A stretch of 36,729 bases of DNA from an uncultured Lachnospiraceae bacterium (lineage in GTDB: Bacteria; Bacillota; Clostridia; Lachnospirales; Lachnospiraceae): NCBI GenBank assembly GCA_910586705.1, contig CAJUJK010000035.1:1-36729 (forward strand). The letters run 5' to 3'. A model generated the notes under the pieces. The model ran no database searches. It saw only the letters and a list, made by a program, of their open reading frames with translations, and was not told the origin of the DNA. The translations under genes and the position numbers were made by a program. Within the stretch, counting starts at the first letter, position 1, and each line of letters begins with the position of its first letter. Below, piece after piece: positions 7,616 through 16,207 of this stretch.

Positions 7616-7644
7616 TTTACAAATAAATAAGGCATATCTATAAT
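7616..7644 (+). promoter_or_regulatory. Sigma-A promoter of the flavin reductase-rubredoxin gene
   Basis: TTTACA at 7616-7621 and a perfect TATAAT at 7639-7644 are separated by 17 nt. The start codon at 7733 is about 80 nt downstream, leaving a leader with an AAGGAGAT ribosome binding site at 7721. Confidence 0.75.
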
Positions 7645-7732
7645 AAAATAAATGCGGAAAAGGCAGTCAAAACGAATAATACATCTGCTTTTTCACATAA
7701 TAAAAATAGATGGAAACGTAAAGGAGATCATT

Positions 7733-8335
7733 ATGAATACCAATGCTTTATTTCAATTATCCTACGGTCTTTATGTGGCGGCATCCAAGTTTGACGCAAA
7801 AATGAACGGCTGTATCGTAAACACGGTGATGCAGGTGACAAGCAGCCCCCTGCAGATTGCAGTTGCAGTCAACAAAGAGAATCTGACCTGCGAGATCATA
7901 CAGAAATCGAATATGGTTTCTCTTTCCGTGCTCTCCGAGACAGCGCCCTTTTCCCTTTTCAAACATTTCGGTTTCCAGAGCGGACGCGAGACCGATAAAT
8001 TCGTAGACTATCCTTTTGCAATGACAGGGCAGGAACTTCCTTACCTCAAAGAGCACACCACAGCTTTTATCGACTGTAAAGTGACCAATACGGTGGATCT
8101 GGGAACCCATATGCTCTTTATCTGCTCGGTAAACGACTGTGATGTCATTTCTGACGAAAAGGCAATGACCTATTCCTACTACCATGAATTTGTAAAACCG
8201 AAGCCGGAAGCATCCGCCGCAAAGGGATGGCGCTGCATCGTCTGCGGCTATGTCTATGAAGGAGAAGAACTTCCGCCCGATTTTATCTGTCCATGGTGCA
8301 AACACGGTATCGAAGATTTTGAGAAAATTGTCTGA
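7733..8335 (+). CDS. Flavin reductase-rubredoxin fusion (high-molecular-weight rubredoxin)
   Basis: The ATG at 7733 follows AAGGAGATC and gives 200 residues. Residues 1-155 form a flavin reductase-like FMN-binding domain (LQIAVAVNKENLTCEII, then MVSLSVLSE). Residues 166-190 form a compact rubredoxin with CIVC (Cys168, Cys171) and CPWC (Cys186, Cys189). The loop between the cysteine pairs is short, as in rubrerythrin-type rubredoxins. Proteins of this build in acetogens (Hrb) pass electrons from NAD(P)H via flavin to a diiron flavoprotein or rubrerythrin for O2 or peroxide reduction in the cytoplasm. No such partner gene lies nearby. A clean promoter precedes it, so it is probably a monocistronic stress gene. 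Confidence 0.9.
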   Translation: MNTNALFQLSYGLYVAASKFDAKMNGCIVNTVMQVTSSPLQIAVAVNKENLTCEIIQKSNMVSLSVLSETAPFSLFKHFGFQSGRETDKFVDYPFAMTGQELPYLKEHTTAFIDCKVTNTVDLGTHMLFICSVNDCDVISDEKAMTYSYYHEFVKPKPEASAAKGWRCIVCGYVYEGEELPPDFICPWCKHGIEDFEKIV

Positions 8336-8398
8336 TTATAACGATTCAGTGTCGAATCTTCTATTTTGTTCCGCTATTGTCAAAAACGCCGTATTTAC

Positions 8399-8467
8399 GG
8401 GGATGCAACCGCAACTTTACATGAAAATATTTAAAAGCAACATAAAATTGATGGTCTTTACATCCCC
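8399..8467 (+). other. Intergenic region 8336-8616 with nested inverted repeats
   Basis: The 280-nt gap before the HTH-membrane gene holds no gene I can support. GGGGATG (8399-8405) and CATCCCC (8461-8467) could pair as the base of a long stem-loop over AT-rich sequence. Further on lie the hairpin repeat at 8505-8530 and an imperfect hairpin at 8537-8593. No clear promoter is visible. Confidence 0.35.
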
Positions 8468-8504
8468 GCTATCCTACAATATGACCATAGCCGGCACAAG
8501 TCAA

Positions 8505-8530
8505 ATACCCCGCAGCAAGCTGCAGGGTAT
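8505..8530 (+). repeat. Hairpin repeat copy B (shared core with 4354-4381)
   Basis: The outer stem ATACCC/GGGTAT encloses the inner stem GCAGC/GCTGC with an AA loop. The 18-nt core ACCCCGCAGCAAGCTGCA is identical to copy A read on the other strand, while the outer stem differs but still pairs. It lies about 85 nt upstream of the HTH-membrane gene and points the same way as that gene. Confidence 0.7.
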
Positions 8531-8536
8531 TAAACT

Positions 8537-8593
8537 CTCGCGGCATTCGCCAAATGAATGTGTTCACACATCCGCTTGGCTCATTGCTCGCGG
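8537..8593 (+). repeat. Imperfect hairpin flanked by 7-bp direct repeats
   Basis: CTCGCGG occurs at 8537-8543 and again at 8587-8593. Between them the sequence folds on itself, with ATGTG/CACAT around a TTCA loop (58-nt span) and several further pairs such as GCCAA/TTGGC. It ends 24 nt before the start codon of the HTH-membrane gene, so it would be in its leader. The origin may be a small mobile repeat. Confidence 0.5.
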
Positions 8594-8616
8594 AAAAAAG
8601 AACAGGAGATTACATT

Positions 8617-9552
8617 ATGAGCTTAGGACAAAATTTACAATTTTTAAGAAAACGGGACAACATCACACAGGAACAACTGGCAGAATCTTTAGAAGTATCA
8701 AGACAATCCGTCTCTAAATGGGAGTCGGATACGACCTACCCGGAAATGGATAAACTTTTGCAGCTTGCCAGTCTTTTTAACTGCAGTCTGGATGATCTGG
8801 TACAGAAAGATATCAGTACGAAGTATGTGGAAGACAAATGTAACTACGACCTGTTTATGAATCAGTTCAGCAGAAGAATCACAACAGGCGTGGGACTGAT
8901 TTTAGGCGGAGTTACTCTTATGCTGCTCTTAGATACGTTTATTTCTGAAGTACATGGTATTGATATGGAAGAGCTTTCCAGCATTATATTTCTTTTCTTC
9001 GTAATAGCGGCCGTAGCGATTTTCATCGTCTCCGGCTTACAGAGAAGTTACTTTGAAAAAAAATATCCATACATAGAAAACTTTTATTCGGATGAAGAAA
9101 AAGAAGCGTTTCACAAAAAACTGATTCAATTTATCACAACCGGGGTTGTTCTTATTATTTTCGGCATGATTTTAGCAACTACAATTGTTGCTGTCATCTC
9201 TCCCGATAACATCATACGGGACAGAATTGATCTTGACATGTTGAGCGGCGCCCTGTTTATGTTCCTTGTAACCATAGCCGTCATATTGTTTACCTACGCA
9301 GGCACGCAGGACAGCAAATACAATATTGAACAATACAATCTGATGCATGACCACAATTCGCAGACCTACAAAAACGGTAAAAAAATCGGTATCATCTGCG
9401 GCAGCATTATGATGGTTGCAACCATGATCTTTCTCGGATGCGGTTTTCTCGGAAATTTGTGGCACAGTGCATGGGTGGTCTATCCCATTTTCGGCATTGC
9501 CTGCGGCATCGTATCTATGGTTATCAACCGTAATAATGAGGAAGAAAACTAA
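8617..9552 (+). CDS. XRE-family regulator fused to a membrane domain
   Basis: The ATG at 8617 follows AGGAGAT and starts MSLGQNLQFLRK, giving 311 residues. Residues about 5-58 form a Cro/CI helix-turn-helix (ITQEQLAESLEVSRQSVSKW, then ESDTTYPEMDKLLQLASLFN). The remainder has about six hydrophobic segments near residues 90-110, 120-140, 175-200, 215-240, 265-285 and 290-305. Such membrane-tethered XRE proteins are common in Clostridia and are thought to regulate nearby genes in response to an envelope signal; the target here is unknown. Its leader contains two hairpins. A bidirectional terminator follows. Confidence 0.88.
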   Translation: MSLGQNLQFLRKRDNITQEQLAESLEVSRQSVSKWESDTTYPEMDKLLQLASLFNCSLDDLVQKDISTKYVEDKCNYDLFMNQFSRRITTGVGLILGGVTLMLLLDTFISEVHGIDMEELSSIIFLFFVIAAVAIFIVSGLQRSYFEKKYPYIENFYSDEEKEAFHKKLIQFITTGVVLIIFGMILATTIVAVISPDNIIRDRIDLDMLSGALFMFLVTIAVILFTYAGTQDSKYNIEQYNLMHDHNSQTYKNGKKIGIICGSIMMVATMIFLGCGFLGNLWHSAWVVYPIFGIACGIVSMVINRNNEEEN

Positions 9553-9563
9553 GAAGTGTGCAT

Positions 9564-9599
9564 AAAAAGGTTCCCGCTTTTCGATGCAGGAACCTTTTT
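9564..9599. terminator. Bidirectional terminator between convergent genes
   Basis: Perfect 11-nt arms AAAAAGGTTCC and GGAACCTTTTT (9564-9574, 9589-9599) enclose a 14-nt loop. It lies 12 nt after the stop of the rightward HTH-membrane gene and 24 nt beyond the stop of the leftward metallophosphoesterase, with U-tracts in both directions. Confidence 0.9.
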
Positions 9600-9622
9600 T
9601 ATCTTTATTTATTTTTCTAAAT

Positions 9623-10492
9623 CTAATACGCAATCCCAAATTCCTGCAACGCCTGCTGCCAGTATTTCTCGGAAATATCCGGCCAGACTACAACTCCTTC
9701 CGCCTTTTCGCACAATTCTCTTGCACGCGTCAGACATGCCAGATTATGATCGTCGCCTGTTCGGAGCGTGTGTATCGTAATTTTCGACCATGCCGGTGCC
9801 TTCTCATTTAACCCGGAAAGTTCAAAATCCTTCACAAGTCTTTCCACATCATAATCCAGTTGAAAAAATTCCGCCTCCCATCCTGCTTTTGTCCCATGCA
9901 GCATCATATTCTGTGTTTTTCCGTCAAAGTACCATGAAACACCCACAGCGCCGGGATGCAGTATTTTTTTGCCGTCATACACTTTCTCTTCCTGAAAATG
10001 CACATGCCCGGACACCAGCAAATCCACATCCAGACTTTTCATAAGCTGGATGGTATTCTCACCGTCTGGTTCCAGTATTTCATTGGAGCGCGCAAAAGAC
10101 CCGTGGCAGTACCGAAAAGGCTGATATCCCTCTCTCTCATAATAACCTTGCATGTCAAGGCTTTCAAAAAACTGAAAATCACGTTCTGTCAGATTCTCAT
10201 AAGTGTAAAGCAGACTGCCGCTGGCGGAAGAATATGTCCACCTCTCCCCCGGATTATTCCTGTGGTTCAGCATATAATCTTCCCGGTTTCCCCGGATAAA
10301 ACGGCACTTATAATCGCGATCCATCTCATAGACAATCTTCATTGTTTTCTGCGGATAGGGACAGTCGCTGATATAGTCCCCGAGAAACAAAAACTCGTCC
10401 GGGTTCTGTTTCAAGGCATGTTCAATACACCTCTCAAGTCCCACATAATTACTGTGAATATCGCCTATGACAGCTATTTTATAATCACTCAT
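9623..10492 (-). CDS. Calcineurin-like metallophosphoesterase
   Basis: I chose the ATG at 10492 (289 residues, MSDYKIAVIGDIHSN) because TGAGGAAA lies just upstream; the ATG at 10504 has no such site. The metallophosphoesterase motifs are in order: GDIHSN (about residue 10), GDYISD, GNRE, CHGS and GHVH (about residue 170). They bind the two catalytic metals of a YfcE/MJ0936-type phosphodiesterase. The last 90 residues are extra to the core and not recognised. The substrate is unknown. It follows gyrA, separated by a hairpin without U-tract, so some read-through from the gyrase operon is possible. Confidence 0.88.
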   Translation of the reverse strand: MSDYKIAVIGDIHSNYVGLERCIEHALKQNPDEFLFLGDYISDCPYPQKTMKIVYEMDRDYKCRFIRGNREDYMLNHRNNPGERWTYSSASGSLLYTYENLTERDFQFFESLDMQGYYEREGYQPFRYCHGSFARSNEILEPDGENTIQLMKSLDVDLLVSGHVHFQEEKVYDGKKILHPGAVGVSWYFDGKTQNMMLHGTKAGWEAEFFQLDYDVERLVKDFELSGLNEKAPAWSKITIHTLRTGDDHNLACLTRARELCEKAEGVVVWPDISEKYWQQALQEFGIAY

Positions 10493-10511
10493 ATTTTTCC
10501 TCATAAATGCA

Positions 10512-10538
10512 GAGAATGCCTGTTTTTAAGGCATTCTC
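10512..10538 (-). other. Hairpin between gyrA and the metallophosphoesterase gene
   Basis: A perfect 9-bp stem (GAGAATGCC and its complement, 10512-10520 with 10530-10538) closes a 9-nt A/T-rich loop. It begins 9 nt after the gyrA stop read leftward. There is no U-tract after it, so it is a weak terminator at best, or an RNA-stabilising 3' hairpin. Confidence 0.55.
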
Positions 10539-10547
10539 CTAAGTTTC

Positions 10548-13130
10548 TTATTCGTCCTCTTCCTCTTCTTTCGGAAGATTCAATTCTTTCCCATCATCAT
10601 AATCCTCTGGAAGATTATACTTCTCCTCCTCGGGTATCTCCTCCATGGCGTCGTCGATATTCTCAAACTCTTCCTCACCGTTGCTGATCTTTTCGCGGAC
10701 TTTGGCAATTTTCGCCACTTTCACGTTATCATCCAGATTGATCATCTTTACGCCGGAAGTGATTCTACCTAAGGTTGAAATATCTTCCATACGGAGCTGT
10801 ATAATAATACCTTCCGTGGTAATCATCATAATCTCGTGATCGTCATTGACGGCTTTCACACCGACCACATTGCCCGTCTTTTCTGTGATTTTATAGCACT
10901 TTAAGCCCTTACCGCCGCGCTTCTGCACGGTAAACTCTTCCAGATACGTCCGCTTACCCATGCCGTTTTCCGACACAATCAAAAGGGAATCTCCCTGATG
11001 GTCTAACTGCATACCTACAATTTCATCCCTGTCAGACAGATTCATGCCAATCACACCCATGGAAGACCTGCCGGTAGGTCTTACGTCCGTTTCCTTAAAG
11101 CGGATACACATGCCATGTTTCGTGACAAGGAAAATATCTGTCTCGCTGGAAGTCGTTTTTACCTCAATCAGTTCGTCATCATCCCGCAGATTGATCGCTG
11201 CTAAACCGTTTTTCCTAACATTGGAAAATTCCATGATGGAAGTTTTTTTCACAATGCCGCGTTTTGTCACCATAAAGAGATTTTTGTTCTCTTCGTAATC
11301 TTTGATCGGGATCATAGCTGAAATTTTTTCACCCGGATTCAACTGCAAAATATTGACAATCGCAATACCTCTCGCGGTACGGCTCGCCTCGGGAATCTCA
11401 TAAGCCTTCAGACGGTACACCCTGCCGTAGTTCGTAAAGAACATGAGGTAATGGTGGGTTGTCGTCATAAGAAGGTCCTCAATATAATCCTCCTCAATGG
11501 TCTGCATTCCCTTGATGCCCTTGCCGCCTCTGTTCTGGGACTTGAAATTGTCTACCGTCATGCGCTTGATATAGCCGAGGCTGGTCATGGCAATGACGGT
11601 ATTATCTCTCGGAATCAGATCCTCCATATTGATATCATAAACGTCAAATCCGATTTTACTTCTTCTGTCATCACCGTACTTCTCAGCGGTAATAAGCATT
11701 TCCTCTCTGATCACGCCGAGAAGCAGTTTTTCATCCGCCAGAATTGCCTTTAACTCCGATATCTTTTTAAGAAGCTCTTTATGTTCATTCTCAAGTTTTT
11801 CTCTTTCCAGTCCTGTCAGCGCACGCAGACGCATATCCACAATCGCCTGTGCCTGTACTTCTGAAAGCGCGAATCTTTCAATTAATCTCTCTTTTGCAAT
11901 CTGTGTCGTCTGACTGCTTCTTATAATCTGTATCACTTCGTCTATATGATCCAGAGCGATGAGCAGACCCTGCAAAATATGATCCCTCTCCTCAGCCTTA
12001 TCCAAATCATATTTCGTCCTTCTCGTCACCACATCTTTCTGGTGATTCAGATAGTAGGTGAGCATATCCAGAAGGTTCATCACCTTCGGCTCGTTATTCA
12101 CCAGAGCAAGCATGATAACACCGAAGGAATCCTGCAGCTGCGTATGCTTATAAAGCTGGTTCAGGATCACATTTGCATTGGCGTCCTTTCTCAGCTCGAT
12201 CACAATTCTCATACCTTCGCGGTTTGTCTCGTCGCGCAGGTCTGTGATACCGTCGATTTTTTTCAGCTTTACCAGATCGGCGATCTTTAAGATCAGATTC
12301 GCCTTATTTACCATATAGGGAAGTTCCGTCACGATAATACGGCTCTTTCCGTTGTCCATCGTCTCGATTTCCGTGACCGCGCGGACTCTCACTTTGCCGC
12401 GTCCCGTGCGGTACGCTTCCTCCGCGCCTTTTGTTCCTAAAATAATGCCGCCGGTGGGAAAATCGGGCGCTTTGACAACCTGCAGCAGTTCATCCAGATC
12501 CGTCTGTCTGCTCTCATTTACCTGATTATCAATAATTTTGACAACAGCATTCGTCACCTCACGCAAATTGTGAGGTGGAATATTAGTAGCCATACCGACC
12601 GCAATACCTGTCGTACCGTTTACCAGAAGATTCGGATAACGGCTCGGCAGAACTACGGGTTCTTTTTCCGTATCGTCAAAGTTCGGCACAAAATCCACGG
12701 TATTTTTATTGATATCCGCCAGAAGCTCCATAGAAATTTTGCTGAGGCGCGCTTCCGTGTAACGCATCGCCGCCGCGCCGTCGCCGTCCATGGAACCGAA
12801 ATTTCCATGTCCGTCCACAAGCGGATATCTGGTGGACCAGTCCTGCGCCATATTTACCAGCGCTCCGTATATGGAACTGTCACCGTGAGGATGATATTTA
12901 CCCATGGTATCACCGACGATACGGGCGCTCTTCCTGTGAGGCTTATCCGGCCCGTTATTCAATTCGATCATGGAATAAAGGACGCGGCGCTGTACAGGCT
13001 TCAGACCATCTCTCACATCCGGCAGCGCACGGGCGGCAATAACGCTCATGGCATAATCGATATAAGAATCTTCCATCTTTTTCTTAAGATCGACGTCCTC
13101 TATCTTATCAAAAATTTTATCATCCATCAT
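10548..13130 (-). CDS. gyrA: DNA gyrase subunit A
   Basis: This 860-residue protein is full length. GyrA with GyrB introduces negative supercoils; this subunit breaks and rejoins DNA. The breakage-reunion domain starts near residue 10, and the catalytic tyrosine is Tyr124 in AAMRYTEARL. The quinolone-determining stretch reads KYHPHGDSSIYGAL, so the Escherichia Ser83 position is Ser85 and the Asp87 position is Gly89. The C-terminal beta-pinwheel carries a GyrA-box form QNRGGKG and a second QKRGGKG. The tail after about residue 810 is strongly acidic. The start follows AGAAAGG and lies 15 nt after gyrB, so the two subunits are co-transcribed. Confidence 0.98.
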   Translation of the reverse strand: MMDDKIFDKIEDVDLKKKMEDSYIDYAMSVIAARALPDVRDGLKPVQRRVLYSMIELNNGPDKPHRKSARIVGDTMGKYHPHGDSSIYGALVNMAQDWSTRYPLVDGHGNFGSMDGDGAAAMRYTEARLSKISMELLADINKNTVDFVPNFDDTEKEPVVLPSRYPNLLVNGTTGIAVGMATNIPPHNLREVTNAVVKIIDNQVNESRQTDLDELLQVVKAPDFPTGGIILGTKGAEEAYRTGRGKVRVRAVTEIETMDNGKSRIIVTELPYMVNKANLILKIADLVKLKKIDGITDLRDETNREGMRIVIELRKDANANVILNQLYKHTQLQDSFGVIMLALVNNEPKVMNLLDMLTYYLNHQKDVVTRRTKYDLDKAEERDHILQGLLIALDHIDEVIQIIRSSQTTQIAKERLIERFALSEVQAQAIVDMRLRALTGLEREKLENEHKELLKKISELKAILADEKLLLGVIREEMLITAEKYGDDRRSKIGFDVYDINMEDLIPRDNTVIAMTSLGYIKRMTVDNFKSQNRGGKGIKGMQTIEEDYIEDLLMTTTHHYLMFFTNYGRVYRLKAYEIPEASRTARGIAIVNILQLNPGEKISAMIPIKDYEENKNLFMVTKRGIVKKTSIMEFSNVRKNGLAAINLRDDDELIEVKTTSSETDIFLVTKHGMCIRFKETDVRPTGRSSMGVIGMNLSDRDEIVGMQLDHQGDSLLIVSENGMGKRTYLEEFTVQKRGGKGLKCYKITEKTGNVVGVKAVNDDHEIMMITTEGIIIQLRMEDISTLGRITSGVKMINLDDNVKVAKIAKVREKISNGEEEFENIDDAMEEIPEEEKYNLPEDYDDGKELNLPKEEEEDE

Positions 13131-13145
13131 ATATGCCTTTCTGAA

Positions 13146-15086
13146 TTAAATATCTAAATTCTTCACAAACTTCGCATTTTCTTCAATGAAAATTCTGCGG
13201 GGTTCCACTTTGTCTCCCATCAGCGTGTTGAAGGTAAGATCTACCTCAGACTCCTCCTCCTCATTGAAATTCACGCGAAGAAGAATTCTTCTTTCGGGGT
13301 CCATCGTCGTCTCCCAGAGCTGGTCCGCATCCATCTCGCCCAGACCTTTGTAACGCTGGATTTTATTGTTCTGGTCACGCCCGACTTCAGCTAAGATGGC
13401 ATCCAGTTCATCATCACTGTAGGCATACCACACCTGTCTGTTCTTCTCCAGCTTATACAGAGGAGGTTTTGCCAGATACACATGACCCTGTTTGATCAGT
13501 TCCGGCATAAAACGGTAGATAAATGTCAGCATCAAAGTTGCGATGTGGGCGCCGTCCACATCCGCATCCGTCATAATGATAATCTTGTCATAACGCAGTT
13601 TGGAAATATCGAAATCCTCATGGATTCCCGTGCCGAAAGCTGTTATCATCGCCTTGATTTCCGCATTGGCATATATCTTATCAAGACGCGCCTTTTCCAC
13701 ATTCAAAATTTTGCCGCGCAGGGGAAGGATCGCCTGCGTCGCACGGCTTCTCGCCGTTTTTGCGGAGCCTCCCGCAGAATCTCCCTCAACGATATAAATT
13801 TCACAGTTTTTCGGGTCTTTATCGGAACAATCCGCCAGTTTTCCGGGAAGGGACGTCCCCTCCAGAGCTGTCTTGCGGCGGGTCAGATCTCTTGCCTTCC
13901 TTGCCGCCTCTCTCGCCCTCTGCGCCAGAATGGACTTCTCGCATATAATCTTTGCCACAGAAGGATTCTGTTCCAAAAAGTAAGTGAGCTGCTCGCTTAC
14001 GATATTATCTACCGCGCCTCTCGCCTCAGAATTTCCAAGTTTCTGTTTCGTCTGTCCCTCAAACTGGGGATCCTCGATCTTAACGCTGATAATCGCTGTC
14101 AGACCTTCCCTTATATCCTCACCGGAAAGATTTGGTTCACTGTCCTTCAACAGTTTATTATTTCTGGCATAGTCATTAAAGGTTTTTGTAAGGGCGTTTC
14201 TAAAACCGACCAGATGCGTGCCGCCCTCCGGGGTATTAATATTGTTTACGAAGGTATAAACGCTCTCATTGTAGGAATCGTTGTGCTGCAGCGCCACTTC
14301 CACATAAACGCCGTTCTTCATTCCCTCAAAATACATGATCTGCTCATACAAAAATTCCTTACTTCTGTTCAGATATGTAACAAATTCCTTGATACCGCCC
14401 TCATAATGAAATGTTTTTTCCTGCTCCTGTCCGCCTCTGTCATCTTTTAAGACAATTTTCAGTCCTTTTGTCAGAAAAGCTGTCTCGCGGAGTCTTGTTT
14501 TCAACGTATCGTATTCAAATACCGTATCCTCAAAAATGGTACCGTCAGGCTTGAACTGTACTCTGGTACCTGTCTTTTCAGAAGGGCAGTCCCCGATTAT
14601 TTTCAGCTTATTGCAGGCATGTCCCCTCTCATAACGCTGATGATATATTTTACCTTCATGACAGATATCCACTTCCAGCCAGTCTGAGAGCGCATTTACC
14701 ACAGAAGCGCCCACGCCGTGCAGGCCGCCGGACACTTTGTATCCACCGCCGCCGAATTTGCCGCCTGCATGAAGAACTGTAAACACCACCTCCACAGCAG
14801 GAATACCCGCTTTGTGGTTGATTCCCACCGGGATGCCACGACCGTCATCTTCTACGGTAACGGAATTATCCTGATTGATGGTCACATGAATTTCCGTACA
14901 GAAACCAGCAAGCGCTTCATCCACAGAATTGTCAACAATTTCATAGACAAGATGATGAAGCCCTCTCAGGGAGGTACTGCCGATATACATGCCGGGTCTT
15001 TTTCTGACTGCTTCCAGACCTTCCAGTATCTGTATCTGGTCCGCACCATATTCACTGTTATTCACTTCTTCAATATGATCTGCCAT
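13146..15086 (-). CDS. gyrB: DNA gyrase subunit B
   Basis: The ATG at 15086 follows CGGAGGG with 5-nt spacing and gives 646 residues; an upstream Met at 15110 is less likely. GyrB is the ATPase subunit of gyrase. The GHKL ATP-binding domain shows EIVDNSVDEAL, DDGRGIPVG and GLHGVGASVVNAL. The TOPRIM domain shows EGDSAGGSAK, PLRGKILNVEKA and the DADVDGAH metal site. The end (RRIFIEENAKFVKNLDI) is the normal GyrB C-terminus. It lies between recF and gyrA in the classic dnaA-dnaN-recF-gyrB-gyrA order. Confidence 0.98.
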   Translation of the reverse strand: MADHIEEVNNSEYGADQIQILEGLEAVRKRPGMYIGSTSLRGLHHLVYEIVDNSVDEALAGFCTEIHVTINQDNSVTVEDDGRGIPVGINHKAGIPAVEVVFTVLHAGGKFGGGGYKVSGGLHGVGASVVNALSDWLEVDICHEGKIYHQRYERGHACNKLKIIGDCPSEKTGTRVQFKPDGTIFEDTVFEYDTLKTRLRETAFLTKGLKIVLKDDRGGQEQEKTFHYEGGIKEFVTYLNRSKEFLYEQIMYFEGMKNGVYVEVALQHNDSYNESVYTFVNNINTPEGGTHLVGFRNALTKTFNDYARNNKLLKDSEPNLSGEDIREGLTAIISVKIEDPQFEGQTKQKLGNSEARGAVDNIVSEQLTYFLEQNPSVAKIICEKSILAQRAREAARKARDLTRRKTALEGTSLPGKLADCSDKDPKNCEIYIVEGDSAGGSAKTARSRATQAILPLRGKILNVEKARLDKIYANAEIKAMITAFGTGIHEDFDISKLRYDKIIIMTDADVDGAHIATLMLTFIYRFMPELIKQGHVYLAKPPLYKLEKNRQVWYAYSDDELDAILAEVGRDQNNKIQRYKGLGEMDADQLWETTMDPERRILLRVNFNEEEESEVDLTFNTLMGDKVEPRRIFIEENAKFVKNLDI

Positions 15087-15127
15087 TTTTCCCTCCGTTT
15101 TAAAACACAAAACCCTTTATGACAAAA

Positions 15128-16207
15128 TTACTCCACAATACTTCCGTTTTCTATCCTAAAAACCTTGTCAATCTCAAACCGGTTATTTACAAACTCATCC
15201 AGACCTGTACAGGTAATAATCGTCTGGATATCGCCTATCGTACTGAGCAGATAATTTTGTCTGTTGCTGTCAAGCTCTGACAACACATCGTCAAGCAGCA
15301 GAACAGGATTATCTTTTGTCAATTTTTTTACAAGTTCTATCTCAGACAACTTTAAAGAAAGCGCCGCCGTTCTCTGCTGTCCCTGAGATCCAAATCTTCT
15401 GATATCGATATCTCCCACCATAAAGGAAAAATCATCCCTGTGTGGTCCCACGGTTGTCTGCTTTAACTTGACGTCCCTGTCCTGACAGGCTGAAAGGGAT
15501 CTTTCATAATCCTCAATCTGAACGTCAGGTTCATATTTTATAACAAGTTCTTCTTTATCCCCGGACAGTTTTCTGTGTATATGAAAAATAATTTCATTTA
15601 ACTGTTCCACAAAAAGCTTTCTTCTCTCTATGATTTTGCTTCCAAAAGAAACAAGCTGGGAATCCCATATATTCAAAGTCTCCTTTAAAGACGGATTAAA
15701 ATACATATCCTTCAGCAGTTTGTTCCTCTGGTTCACTATTTTGTTGTAATGATTCAGATTGTAAATATAAAACGAGTCGAGCTGACACAGTTCCATATCC
15801 ACAAATCTTCTTCTCTCCGAAGGACCGTTTTTAATAATAGAAAGATCTTCGGGCGAAAAAAATACGACATTTAACAATCCGAGAAGTTCCGCCGCCTTTT
15901 TTATCTTTTGCCCGTCGATCGCGATTCCCTTCGTCTTACTTTTGCGCAGATGCATATCTACCCTTATCTCGACTTCATCTTTTTCAAGATAGGTTCTGAT
16001 ATGCGCTTCCTCTTTTGCAAAATTAACAATATCTTTATCTTTGCTTCCCTTATGGGATTTGGTAGTAGCGGATAAAAAGATGGCTTCTAAAATATTTGTC
16101 TTTCCCTGTGCGTTATCGCCATATAAAATATTTGTTCCCTTACTGAAATCAATATGTAAAGAATCGTAATTTCTAAAATCCGCTAATTCCAACGATTTAA
16201 TAATCAT
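15128..16207 (-). CDS. recF: DNA replication and repair protein RecF
   Basis: This 359-residue SMC-like ATPase helps load RecA at gaps and stalled forks together with RecO and RecR. Walker A is GDNAQGKTN (about residues 31-39) after the opening MIIKSLELADFRNY. The ABC signature lies in SQGQQRTAALSLKLSE, and Walker B with D-loop is PVLLLDDVLSELD. The start overlaps the stop of the S4-domain gene by 4 nt (ATGA), so translation of the two is probably coupled. The length matches the family. Confidence 0.97.
   Translation of the reverse strand: MIIKSLELADFRNYDSLHIDFSKGTNILYGDNAQGKTNILEAIFLSATTKSHKGSKDKDIVNFAKEEAHIRTYLEKDEVEIRVDMHLRKSKTKGIAIDGQKIKKAAELLGLLNVVFFSPEDLSIIKNGPSERRRFVDMELCQLDSFYIYNLNHYNKIVNQRNKLLKDMYFNPSLKETLNIWDSQLVSFGSKIIERRKLFVEQLNEIIFHIHRKLSGDKEELVIKYEPDVQIEDYERSLSACQDRDVKLKQTTVGPHRDDFSFMVGDIDIRRFGSQGQQRTAALSLKLSEIELVKKLTKDNPVLLLDDVLSELDSNRQNYLLSTIGDIQTIITCTGLDEFVNNRFEIDKVFRIENGSIVE

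Noticed and set aside
9956..10687. A 243-codon plus-strand frame across the gyrA 3' end and the metallophosphoesterase gene
   Set aside because: Antisense to two supported genes and crossing their intergenic hairpin; no recognisable domain.
13482..14450. A 322-codon open frame on the plus strand opposite gyrB
   Set aside because: It is antisense to a certain gyrB, has no ribosome binding site, and its Arg/His/Leu-rich composition is typical of shadow frames.
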